A stretch of DNA of 64,000 bases from JAMXLO01 sp046732975. Lineage in GTDB: Bacteria > Pseudomonadota > Alphaproteobacteria > Acetobacterales > Acetobacteraceae. The notes below the pieces were generated by a model. The model saw nothing but the letters and a program-made list of their open reading frames with translations, was not told the origin of the DNA and ran no database searches. The DNA is taken from positions 10,043-74,042 of the forward strand of contig JBKPOG010000107.1 in the NCBI GenBank assembly GCA_046732975.1. Reading direction: 5' to 3'. The translations under genes were made by a program, and so were the position numbers. Each line of letters opens with the position of its first letter. The first letter of the stretch is position 1. Shown here one piece after another: positions 26,684 through 34,785 of the stretch.

Positions 26684-27454
26684 CGTTACCTCCAGAGTGT
26701 TCCCTCGGGTCAACCAGGGTTGGTTCGCATCGTGAGGAACGTGTCGGAAGGCTTCGAGTTGCGGCATGTAAGCAGCTAACTTGCGCTCCCGAAACGGGCG
26801 AGCACCTCTTCGTAGCGGGCGACGCGCGTCGAGTGAGCCAGGTCGCTGGCGGCGTGCCAGTCATCTGGTGCTGCGCTCGCGTATCAGTGTGGTGACCATG
26901 TGTTCTGTTATGTCGTCCCGCAAACGATGGCAGGAGAGATGGTGCGTGACCCCGAGGCCCGATACAGGGGCGTGCCTGGAACAGCGTTCGCCCGTGCTTT
27001 TGGAAGGCCGCCTCGGTCGCATAGGTTTAGACGAAAGGCTCGCCGCTCACAGGCAAGCGCCTGTCCTGAGTCCGGCAATCGGCGGAAAGGAGTTCCATGT
27101 TCCGAGTCCTGCGCTCGCTGCTTGTCGCTTTGCCATTCGGTAGCGTCCTCGCGGATGCGCCGTGGGCTTTTGCGAAGTGACGCTGACGCCGCTGGACCTG
27201 TCGTTCCATCCCGGTGCCAGCGCAAGGGAAGCCGCCCAGTTTGCGACCTTCATCGAGCAAGGTACGCGGATGTAGCAAGGTCAACGGATGATGCCGTCCA
27301 AGCCGCGCCTGCAACCCTGACAGATTTCTTCAGCAACACGAAAGCCCCGATCGGCGCCAATCTTCCAGCAGCACTGTAGCTGGTGTCGGCGCGAGTTTGA
27401 TCGCACTCGGCAGAGCAACCGGGTCAACCAACCTTCAGGAGATTGGCGCATAAC
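26684..27454. other. 771-bp intergenic region without a supported gene
   Basis: No complete gene stands out on either strand. At 27097-27180 a 27-codon frame beginning MFRVLRSLLVALPFGSVLA has a strong ribosome site (AAAGGAG, 5 nt before ATG) and looks like a signal peptide. It ends at TGA, but a shift at about 27165 continues as GFCEVTLTPLDLSFHPG down to a stop at 27275, so this may be the stub of a decayed secreted-protein gene. The rest holds overlapping arginine-rich shadow frames only. Confidence 0.4.
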
Positions 27455-27805
27455 ATGACCGTGAAGCGCATCGTTCCAAATATCACCGCCACTCGTGTTG
27501 TCGATGCCGTAAGCTTTTACCGCGATGTCCTTGGGCTGGCGGTGGTCATGGACCAGGGGTGGATCGTGACGTTTGCCTCCAACGGAGTTGCAGCACCCCA
27601 GATCAGTGTGGCGACCGAAGGTGGATCAGCAACTGCGGTGCCCGACCTCTCGATCGAGGTGGACAACTTCGAGGAGGTCATGAAGCGTGTGGTCAGTGCC
27701 GGGTTGCCCATCGAGTATGGTCCGGTCGATGAGCCCTGGGGCGTTCGACGGCTCTATGTGCGCGACCCTTTCGGCCGATTGGTGAACATCCTGACTCACC
27801 TTTGA
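27455..27805 (+). CDS. VOC (glyoxalase/bleomycin-resistance/dioxygenase) superfamily protein
   Basis: A 116-aa single-module VOC protein: ITATRVVDAVSFYRDVLGLAVVMDQGWIVTF in the first beta-alpha-beta-beta-beta unit, and EVMKRVVSAGLPIEYGPVDEPWGVRRLYVRDPFGRLVNIL in the second. The terminal DPFGRLVNIL is the usual VOC ending. Function could be glyoxalase-like, drug sequestration or an isomerase; the sequence does not decide. ATG at 27455 is preferred over the TTG at 27443; the AGGAGA at 27437 fits the ATG better, though with a long spacer. The 296 bp downstream (27806-28101) holds nothing I can support. Confidence 0.8.
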   Translation: MTVKRIVPNITATRVVDAVSFYRDVLGLAVVMDQGWIVTFASNGVAAPQISVATEGGSATAVPDLSIEVDNFEEVMKRVVSAGLPIEYGPVDEPWGVRRLYVRDPFGRLVNILTHL

Positions 27806-28101
27806 GTCCCGCTATAGTTCGCTGCGAGCGGAGCTTTCAACGATCCAAAGTTCCTACCCGGGTAGTCCGCGCCGAATTTCCCGTGACCAGCCGCAATCGC
27901 GAGCGAACTGTCGCAAAGACACATCGGCCCAATATGCTGAGGCGCTGTGCGATCCCATTGTCACTTGGATCTTGGTGGATGCCATTGGCGACTGGGTCCT
28001 GGCCCATCGCGTGGTGTAGGTGTGGCGAGCTCCCGGGCGGGTTAGGCCACCGGCACTCTCGGCTCGCTGTCGATGGTGCTGAGCGTCGGCACGGAGCCGG
28101 C

Positions 28102-28497
28102 TCAGCGCAGGCCCCGTCGTTCCATGATCTCACCGAGCTTGCGTGACGAACCATTCAGCAATGCGGTCGCCATAGCTCGCGCCGTTTTTGCGGAAAGCTG
28201 AAAACCCAGCCATCCAAAACCCGAGTGACGTAAAGCCAGTACTTGATCGTCCGTTTCCTTCGCAAAAACACACATCCACTCTGGCTCCCTTTGGCCTCTG
28301 ATCCTTTCACCGTTTTCCAGCGTCATAGGAATCTTCTTGGCGAGCTTCTCGCGTTGCTGAGCTAGATGGGTGATCAACCTATCTAGACCGTCCGCATCCA
28401 TTTCGGAACGCCCAACACACTCATCGCCTTGCCAGAGTTCGATCGAGAGGTTGGCTTTTGCGGATTCATCGATGTGAGTTCTTAGATCGAGTGACAC
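28102..28497 (-). CDS. Hypothetical protein
   Basis: A 131-aa product with a GTG start and GGAG 6 nt upstream. The N-terminal part is beta-rich and acidic (NLSIELWQGDECVGRSEMDADGL), followed by a helical LDRLITHLAQQREKLAKKI. The C-terminal half has FGWLGFQLSAKTARAMATALLNGSSRKLGEIM. There are no membrane segments, no signal and no catalytic motif I recognise. Composition is balanced and unlike the Arg/Ser-rich shadow frames around it, which supports it being a real gene. Confidence 0.55.
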   Translation of the reverse strand: MSLDLRTHIDESAKANLSIELWQGDECVGRSEMDADGLDRLITHLAQQREKLAKKIPMTLENGERIRGQREPEWMCVFAKETDDQVLALRHSGFGWLGFQLSAKTARAMATALLNGSSRKLGEIMERRGLR

Positions 28498-28920
28498 CGC
28501 GGGCTCCGTCTGATCGAGGGATGTTCAATCCTTTACCCGTCAGAGCCGCTTCCTGCAAAAGGGACGACCTAAGAGGTCACAACGGGGATGAGTTGCGACC
28601 CTATTCTTCGCCTCGCGCCGCAGAAATAACCTACTTATTGGACCCTGCATTTTGGGGGCAGGGTCTTGCCCTGAGATGGCATGGACAGCGATTGCACACA
28701 CCCTCGGTTCCTTGCAGATTGACACGATTGTGGCAGGAGCCGATCAACCCAACCCAGCGTCGCTGGCCCGCGATGTTTCGCCTTGGCATGCGCTTTCATC
28801 AGATGTCCAGTACCCGCTCGGAGCAGGTTTGGAGTAGGTGCTTTGCCGCGATGATCCCGGACCGAACCCGCACCCAGCGGAAATAGCTCTGGTGCCACCT
28901 AAATAAGCAGGAAGACCTGG
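28498..28920. other. 423-bp divergent intergenic region between two hypothetical genes
   Basis: Somewhat less GC-rich than the surrounding genes. It must carry the promoters of the two divergent hypothetical genes. The only structured element I see is the hairpin annotated at 28641-28665. No convincing gene or -35/-10 pair can be named. Confidence 0.4.
28641..28665. repeat. 8-bp inverted repeat (hairpin)
   Basis: GACCCTGC at 28641-28648 is exactly complementary to GCAGGGTC at 28658-28665 around a 9-nt loop. Neither strand shows a proper U-tract after it. It could be an operator in the divergent promoter region or a structured leader. Confidence 0.35.
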
Positions 28921-29451
28921 ATGGCTCTTACACCTATTCGCGGTGCCCCGCCCGGCGCACCCAATCCTGACTTCCCCATTGAAAACCCGGGGGCGAAGCC
29001 GGCGCGACCTACCGTTCCGCCAGCGTCTGCCGATCAGTCGCCAACACCTCCTGTCCGACAGAGGCACACGCCGGTCGAAATAAGCGGTGGCGGTGTCACC
29101 TTCAGATTCAGGGTCATTCCAGAACAGCCAGCCATCGCGCGTGCGAGCATGACCATCCACATCGTCAAAGACGCGGTGGATGCATCGGCCGCGCAAATGC
29201 TTGGGTTCCTTCGGATGTCAGCCGGAACCGCGAGGTCGTTCCTTACCGATCTACGGAATGGGCGTTCTCCCATTCTCGCCATGGGCGACGAGGACGGCGA
29301 CGTGCAGATCGAATATGGAAGCACGGACAGCGAGCCTGTCCTGAAGGTGCGCAAGCCGGGGGCACGAGACGTGTTACACTGCCGGACCATCGAAAAGGGA
29401 CTCGACTTGTCGGCGACTGCGAACGAGCTTCTTGCCGATCTGGGCGCGTAA
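28921..29451 (+). CDS. Hypothetical protein
   Basis: A 176-aa product with AGGAAG 7 nt before the ATG. Residues 1-50 are Pro-rich and probably disordered (IRGAPPGAPNPDFPIENPGAK). From about residue 52 a compact domain follows: EISGGGVTFRFRVIPEQP, HIVKDAVDASAAQMLGFLRMSAG, and the acidic DEDGDVQIEYGS near residue 122. No signal peptide or membrane segment is present. I do not recognise the family. It is divergent from the other hypothetical gene at 28102 and convergent with the repeat-protein gene. Confidence 0.55.
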   Translation: MALTPIRGAPPGAPNPDFPIENPGAKPARPTVPPASADQSPTPPVRQRHTPVEISGGGVTFRFRVIPEQPAIARASMTIHIVKDAVDASAAQMLGFLRMSAGTARSFLTDLRNGRSPILAMGDEDGDVQIEYGSTDSEPVLKVRKPGARDVLHCRTIEKGLDLSATANELLADLGA

Positions 29452-29624
29452 GCCCTGGCCGATTATGGCCTCCGCCACGGCGCCCATCTCCATCAGCTTA
29501 TCCAGCAGGAGGCCGCACGGCACCGATACGTCAGTACTAACGATATATTTGGCTGGACAGAAGTGAGCCGGGCAGGGAACGCTAGGCTTGCGCCCATGCA
29601 CCCCCGCGGTTTGCCGGGATGAGG

Positions 29625-29654
29625 TGAGGCAGGCGAGTGCGGGCGCCTGCCTCA
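29625..29654. terminator. 11-bp perfect hairpin between convergent genes
   Basis: TGAGGCAGGCG at 29625-29635 pairs perfectly with CGCCTGCCTCA at 29644-29654 across an 8-nt loop. It lies between the convergent hypothetical gene (ending 29451) and the repeat protein (ending 29665), 11 bp past the latter's stop. The U-tract is poor on both strands, so it may act as a bidirectional, U-poor terminator or as a 3'-end stabiliser. Confidence 0.5.
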
Positions 29655-29664
29655 AACTTGCGTT

Positions 29665-31503
29665 TCAGCCGTGCGGCAAAACTAGGCTTTGTAGCTGGTT
29701 CAATGCCGCCTGGAGATCGCTCATACCAAGGCTGCCGGTGGGAGCACTCTGCGGTTGCATGAACGGTAAACTCGGCAAAGGTGGCAGGCCGTGAACATAA
29801 TCCGTGGCTGCCTGGATTTGAGCGGCCGCACCTTGCAGGTCGGACGAGACCTTGGCCAGCATCGCGTCAATTGCAGCCCACGGGTCGTTGGTAGCTTGAC
29901 TGGGAGACGAGACAAAGGATGACTGTTGTGGGGTGTTGAGAGCCAGGCTGATGATACTGGTTCCAGCCGTGTCGCCGACGCTGTACGAAGCGGTGTCTGT
30001 ATTCGAGGTGAGACCAAACGGGACGAGAGTGTTCCACCCATAGCTAACCGTATGGTTGCCATTCACCGAGACGCTGCTTGTGTAAGTTCCCGAAGTGGTC
30101 GCGGTGCCAGAGCCCACGTGCGATATCATGCTTGCACCTGGAGCCAGGTCAGACGAATCGAAGGCGAAACCCCGGACACTGAGTTGATGCTCCGTGACAT
30201 TGCCAGTGTTGGTGACAAGCGCTGCACGCAACACCTGTGTGCCGACCCCGACGTTCGGCGCCGTGGTGTAGCCGACCACATTTGGCGTGCTGCCAGTGGC
30301 ATTCTTGAACGCTGCCTGGATGTTGGCAGCGGTCGCGAAACCTGGCATCTGATGAAAGTACCACGTCTGACCGTTATCGAACGATTCGAGGTTCTCGACG
30401 TTGACGGTAGCCTTCTGATCTAAGCCTACCTGTACCCCTTTCCAGGAGTTGTCACCGAAAACAGCCTGCGACGACTGTATCTCGACCATGGTGCCGATCG
30501 AGAGCCCGGCATCCATATCGGCCTGGGTTACGGTGTAGCTGTAGTGCAGCAATTTGGCTTGGCTCGGCAACAGGGTGTCGGTGCTCAGTGTGGTCCAAAC
30601 ACCGTTCAGTTTTTCTGTGGTTGTTGTGTCGAGAGTGACGTTGCCGGTATTGGCCTCTATGACAGTGAAGTTGATCACTTCGCCGGCATGATCGACCGAG
30701 TTCTTATCGCTGGATACCAGGAGAACCGACGCTTTAGGATCTTGTACGACAGGTGTTGTGACGGTGGTCGATGCATGATCACCCTGATCATCGGTCACCG
30801 AGAACGTGTTTGCGATGCCACCAGTGGCCCGCGCTGGCGCGGTGCTGACCCCATCGCCGTCTATATCGCTTTGAGTAACATGATACTTGCTGGTGTAAGT
30901 CCATGTTTGGCCGACGTCCAGGTGGTTCAAACTCTGACCGTCGGCCGTCTGGAGCCCCGTCAAGGTCTCGTTGCCGGTATTGGTTACCCTGACGGTATAG
31001 TTGATGGTCTGATAGCTGTGATCGACTTTGCTATCGTTGCGCACATCGTAAGATGTCGTATTGAAATCTGCTGCGATCGAGAGTCCGGGGAGTTGCAGAA
31101 CCGGCACGCTTGCCGTGGCAAAAACCTGGTCGCCATTGTCGTCGGTGGCTCTCGCGGCGATGGCGGCGGTGCCGTTATCGATGTCAGCCTGCGCAACGTT
31201 ATATCGGCCAATGAACGACCGCGATTCGCCACCGTCAATCTCGGCATTCTGGCCCAAGATGGCGCCCGAACCGTCATACACAACGACATTGGCGAGGTCG
31301 GCGCTGCCGGTGTTGGTTAGCGTGACCGTATAGGCGAGGGTTTCGCCGGCATGGTCGACAACCTGGTTGGGCTCCGGCAGCAATCCCAGCGTGTCGCCGG
31401 GATCGCCGGACGCAAGGTCGACGCTCGAATAACCAATCTGATTGATCAGTATAGCAAGGGGAGCGAGGAGCGAATCTGTGCCGCTCTTGGTTAAGCTATC
31501 CAT
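29665..31503 (-). CDS. DUF11/DUF7507-like tandem-repeat protein, probably cell-surface or extracellular
   Basis: A 612-aa acidic, Thr/Asn/Val-rich protein. Three copies of an Ig-like repeat of about 110 residues are visible, each opening with VDH: residues 49 (VDHAGETLAYTVTLTNTG), 160 (VDHSYQTINYTVRVTNTG) and 270 (VDHAGEVINFTVIEANTG). Each contains a Y-x-V-x-QxDxD turn (YNVAQADID, YHVTQSDID, YTVTQADMD), as in conserved-repeat DUF11-type surface proteins. Residues 350-540 are a different beta-rich region, and the C-terminus is Pro/Gln-rich. No classical signal peptide or LPXTG is seen, so the export route is unclear. AGGGG sits 8 nt before the ATG. Lys/Arg are rare. The role may be adhesion or matrix. 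Confidence 0.75.
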   Translation of the reverse strand: MDSLTKSGTDSLLAPLAILINQIGYSSVDLASGDPGDTLGLLPEPNQVVDHAGETLAYTVTLTNTGSADLANVVVYDGSGAILGQNAEIDGGESRSFIGRYNVAQADIDNGTAAIAARATDDNGDQVFATASVPVLQLPGLSIAADFNTTSYDVRNDSKVDHSYQTINYTVRVTNTGNETLTGLQTADGQSLNHLDVGQTWTYTSKYHVTQSDIDGDGVSTAPARATGGIANTFSVTDDQGDHASTTVTTPVVQDPKASVLLVSSDKNSVDHAGEVINFTVIEANTGNVTLDTTTTEKLNGVWTTLSTDTLLPSQAKLLHYSYTVTQADMDAGLSIGTMVEIQSSQAVFGDNSWKGVQVGLDQKATVNVENLESFDNGQTWYFHQMPGFATAANIQAAFKNATGSTPNVVGYTTAPNVGVGTQVLRAALVTNTGNVTEHQLSVRGFAFDSSDLAPGASMISHVGSGTATTSGTYTSSVSVNGNHTVSYGWNTLVPFGLTSNTDTASYSVGDTAGTSIISLALNTPQQSSFVSSPSQATNDPWAAIDAMLAKVSSDLQGAAAQIQAATDYVHGLPPLPSLPFMQPQSAPTGSLGMSDLQAALNQLQSLVLPHG

Positions 31504-31861
31504 AAAATTTACCCCTGAAAATGCGATGGAAGTATTCTACGTCTTTGGTCGGTCATCGCCCGTGGGCGTATCCGAAAAACTAGCGGAACGTTATAATTAC
31601 GCAATTTGTCCGTTTGGATAGTGCACCAATATCCATTGGCCAAGATGGTTAGGCTCCCGGATTCTCAGTGCCGGAATCACTGACCAGGGCCTACCGAGGC
31701 AGTGCCCGAACCAGCAGGGCTTCCGCGTGCAATCGTACTCTGCTTTGCGTCTTGCCCTCTGATCGCCTGTTCAGCTGCGCGGAAATGCAAACCTTGACCA
31801 GGCGGTAAGCTCCGCACCGAAGGTTCGACGTTCCGACAGCTGCGTGTCAGTCTTGCAGTCA
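31504..31861. other. 358-bp divergent intergenic region, AT-richer on its left side
   Basis: It separates the repeat-protein gene (minus) from the MFS gene (plus). The part from about 31504 to 31650 is clearly AT-richer than the window average (for example ACGTTATAATTACGC), consistent with promoter DNA for the repeat-protein gene. I cannot name a single -35/-10 pair with confidence. No gene is seen. Confidence 0.4.
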
Positions 31862-33127
31862 ATGACAGATGCCACAGACCAAGCGTCGGCCTCGAGCGGG
31901 TCGCATGGAGAGATCGGTCCAGACCGCCATTGGCAGGTCACTCTGTGGGCCATGGTCGGCATCCAGTTCATCATGACCATGGCGTTCAGCTTCCTCAGCC
32001 CGATCATGCCGTTGTTTCTGCCCAAACTCGGCGTGACCACCGAGGCGGGCATCGACCTGTGGTCCGGCATCCTCAATGGCTCGACCTCATTCGTCGCAGC
32101 CTTCGCGTCGCCGCTCTGGGGTCGCCTGGCCGATAATTACGGCCGCAAGCCAATGCTGATCCGCTCCAGCTGCGCCATTGCGTTCTTCACTGCGCTGATG
32201 GGCCTGTCGCTGAACGTATGGCAGTTCTTTGGTGCCCGCGCGCTGATGGGCGTGTTCGCCGGCTTCTCTTCGACCGCAATGGCATTAGTCGCCAGCCAGG
32301 TGCCCGAACAGCGTCTGGGCTACGCCCTCGGTTGGCTCAGCACCGGGCAATTGGTGGGCTCGCTCGTGGGGCCGGTGATCGGGGGCATTCTCGCCGACCT
32401 CACCGGCAGCTATCGCATCCCGTTTTATTGCACCTCCGCCATAACCTTTGCTGCAGTGTTCCTGGTGTGGCGTGGCGTCCCCGAGCGCTTCGTGCGCCCC
32501 GATGGCGGCCGTCGCAGGCGAGGTGGCCTGCGCGGCCTGGCACTGTTGATCGGGGCCACTGGCGTGTTGCCGCTGTTCTTCGTGCTGCTGATGGCGCAGT
32601 TCAGTACCCGTGCGGTGCAGCCAGTGGTAACGCTGTTCGTGCAAGAACTGACCGGACCGCGGCCGGACCTCGCCACCCTCGGAGGTGTTGCCTTTTCCGT
32701 CACGGGTCTCGCCGGCATGATCGCGGTGCCGCTGCTTGGCAAGCACAGCGACGAGATCGGATACCGTCGCGTATTACTGATCTGCCTGCTGGGCGCCACG
32801 CTGACCAGCCTGCCGCAAGGCTTCGCGCAGAGCTACTGGGTGTTCGCGCTGGAGCGGTTCGGTGTCGGCCTGTTCATCGGCGGCATTCTGCCGACGGCCA
32901 ACGCGTTGATCGGCCGCATGGTGCCACGGTCCGACCGCGGCACGGTCTATGGCATGACGGCCTCGGCCAGCTTCCTTGGCAATTCGCTGGGTCCGCTGAA
33001 CGGCGGCGCGATCGCCGCCTCGTTCGGCCTGCGCTGGGTGTTCCTGATCACCGCTGCACTGCTGTTGGCCAACCTGATCTGGGTCTATCTGACCGTCCCC
33101 GAATATGTGGACGTTGGTCGCGAATAG
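31862..33127 (+). CDS. Major facilitator superfamily (MFS) transporter
   Basis: A 421-aa 12-helix transporter. Helix 1 is VTLWAMVGIQFIMTMAFSFL, the loop 2-3 signature is GRLADNYGRKPML (MFS motif A), and helix 5 contains GWLSTGQLVGSLVGPVIGGILADLTG (motif C-like, typical of drug/H+ antiporters). The second half repeats the layout with GKHSDEIGYRRVLL as the domain-2 motif A. The start is uncertain: an upstream in-frame GTG at 31844 exists and neither has a clear ribosome site. The M20 peptidase gene follows after 9 nt, suggesting a transport-plus-hydrolysis pair. Confidence 0.88.
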   Translation: MTDATDQASASSGSHGEIGPDRHWQVTLWAMVGIQFIMTMAFSFLSPIMPLFLPKLGVTTEAGIDLWSGILNGSTSFVAAFASPLWGRLADNYGRKPMLIRSSCAIAFFTALMGLSLNVWQFFGARALMGVFAGFSSTAMALVASQVPEQRLGYALGWLSTGQLVGSLVGPVIGGILADLTGSYRIPFYCTSAITFAAVFLVWRGVPERFVRPDGGRRRRGGLRGLALLIGATGVLPLFFVLLMAQFSTRAVQPVVTLFVQELTGPRPDLATLGGVAFSVTGLAGMIAVPLLGKHSDEIGYRRVLLICLLGATLTSLPQGFAQSYWVFALERFGVGLFIGGILPTANALIGRMVPRSDRGTVYGMTASASFLGNSLGPLNGGAIAASFGLRWVFLITAALLLANLIWVYLTVPEYVDVGRE

Positions 33128-33136
33128 GAGACAGAC

Positions 33137-34546
33137 ATGGCATCCCGGGATGGCGCTGTTGCACGTGCATTGGCGTTCTTCGACAGCAACGGCTTTCGAG
33201 ACCGGCTGGCGGATCTGGTCGCGATTCCCAGCACCTCGCAGGACCCAGGCCACGAGGCTGATGTGCAGCGCTATCTGGAAGGAGCGATGCGGCCATGGCT
33301 GCAGCGCCTCGGCTTCGAGGTCTCCATCCATCCCAATCCAAGATCCGGCTTCGGCCCAATTCTGACCGCCGAACGTCACGAGGATGCATTGCGCCCGACT
33401 GTGCTGACGTATGGCCACGGCGATACGGTTCGCGGCCTGGAGGACCAATGGCGCGCCGGGCTTGATCCCTGGCGGCTGCAAGAAGAGGGCGATCGCTGGT
33501 ATGGCCGCGGCAGTGCCGACAACAAGGGCCAGCACGCGCTGAACTTGTCGGCGCTGGAGGCCGTGCTGGACGAGCGCGGGGGAAAACTTGGCTTCAACCT
33601 GAAGCTAGTGCTGGAGACCTGCGAGGAACGTGGGTCCATCGGATTACGCGAGTTCGTCGCCCAGCATAACGAAGAACTCTCGGCCGACGTATTGATCGGT
33701 AGCGATGGTCCGCGCGCGATGCCAGAGGTGCCGACCATCGCCACTGGCACCCGCGGCACGTTTCACTTCGATCTTGTGGTGGATCTCCGACCGGGCGGCG
33801 TACACTCCGGACATTGGGGCGGATTGACCACAGACCCCGCTGTGGTGCTGACCCACGCAATCGGCACCATCATCGACCGCAACGGGCGCATCCAGGTGCG
33901 TGACTGGCTGCCAAGCAATGGCTTGCCTGCGAGCATTCGCTCGGTGCTGGCGGGCTGCGAGGTCGGCGGGGGTGGCGGGGCCGCCTCGATCGATCCTAAT
34001 TGGGGAGAACCCGGTCTGTCGGCAGCTGAGAAGATCTATGGCTGGAACAGCTTCATCGTGCTGGCGATGGTGTCGGGGCGACCGGAGAATCCGGTGAACG
34101 CAGTGGCGCCAAACGCTCGGGCGCATTGCCAGATCCGTTACACCGTGGACACCGATCCGGTGACGTTCGAGCCGGCGTTGCGCCGGCATCTCGACGCTGT
34201 TGGGTTCCGCTCCGTGCGGATCGAGGACGCCGGCATTCGGATGCCGGCCAGCCGCACCGACCCGTCAGACCCCTGGGTGCGTTGGACAGTCGCTTCGATG
34301 GAACGAACGCTCGGCCGGCACGTGCAGGTGATCCCCAATTCGTCGGGCGGGCTGCCAGGGGATGTATTCGTGGATCATCTGGGCACGCCGCTGATCTGGG
34401 TGCCGCACAGCTACAATGGCTGCAAGCAGCACGGGCCAGATGAGCACTTGCTAATAGCGCCGGCACGTGAGGGAATCGCCGCCTTCGCCGGCATCTGGTG
34501 GGATCTTGGTGAGGAATCTACGCCATATGGCGTTCACATCCGCTAA
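33137..34546 (+). CDS. M20 family metallopeptidase (amidohydrolase/carboxypeptidase-like)
   Basis: Di-zinc hydrolase of 469 aa acting on peptide or N-acyl amino-acid bonds in the cytoplasm. Metal-site motifs are YGHGDTV (His94, Asp96), GRGSADNKGQ with bridging Asp128, the catalytic glutamate pair in ETCEERGS near residue 160, and a C-terminal histidine in WVPHSYNGCKQHGPDEH. The dimerisation domain lies around residues 210-360. GGAG precedes the ATG at a suitable distance. It probably forms an operon with the MFS gene, but the substrate is unknown. Confidence 0.9.
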   Translation: MASRDGAVARALAFFDSNGFRDRLADLVAIPSTSQDPGHEADVQRYLEGAMRPWLQRLGFEVSIHPNPRSGFGPILTAERHEDALRPTVLTYGHGDTVRGLEDQWRAGLDPWRLQEEGDRWYGRGSADNKGQHALNLSALEAVLDERGGKLGFNLKLVLETCEERGSIGLREFVAQHNEELSADVLIGSDGPRAMPEVPTIATGTRGTFHFDLVVDLRPGGVHSGHWGGLTTDPAVVLTHAIGTIIDRNGRIQVRDWLPSNGLPASIRSVLAGCEVGGGGGAASIDPNWGEPGLSAAEKIYGWNSFIVLAMVSGRPENPVNAVAPNARAHCQIRYTVDTDPVTFEPALRRHLDAVGFRSVRIEDAGIRMPASRTDPSDPWVRWTVASMERTLGRHVQVIPNSSGGLPGDVFVDHLGTPLIWVPHSYNGCKQHGPDEHLLIAPAREGIAAFAGIWWDLGEESTPYGVHIR

Positions 34547-34633
34547 AGCGGCTCGCGCTGACTTAAATCCTGTCCTTCGAACCGGCGGCAATGCGTATGT
34601 CGTGGATCTCCGATTGGTTTGACTGGAGGCAAG

Positions 34634-34770
34634 ATGTCGGGGCGGGCAGAAAAATCGTATTCGCAGGACCTGGCGAACCGCGTGTTGGCGGAGCGGATAT
34701 GCTAAGTGAGATCGCGCGTCCGCCTGTCGTACGCGTCGAAGGTTCTTAGCCGCCCCAACAAAGTGGCGCT
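34634..34770 (+). pseudogene. IS630-type transposase N-terminal remnant
   Basis: An ATG at 34634 with GGAGG 4 nt upstream opens MSGRAEKSYSQDLANRVLAE, the usual start of IS630-family transposases (YSQDLRxRV). After 23 codons it stops (TAA at 34703-34705). The following bases read VRSRVRLSYASKVLSR in a continuing frame, which matches the later helix-turn-helix part (SYVSKVLSR) of the same family. The segment between and everything after is missing. No terminal inverted repeats were found in the 239-bp gap between the M20 and hydantoinase genes. Confidence 0.65.
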
Positions 34771-34785
34771 CGTCGCGTGGTCGAT

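Noticed and set aside
27802..28146. 114-codon plus-strand frame after the VOC gene
   Set aside because: Arg/Ser/Trp-rich composition, no ribosome site, and it overlaps the end of the minus-strand hypothetical gene; treated as non-coding.
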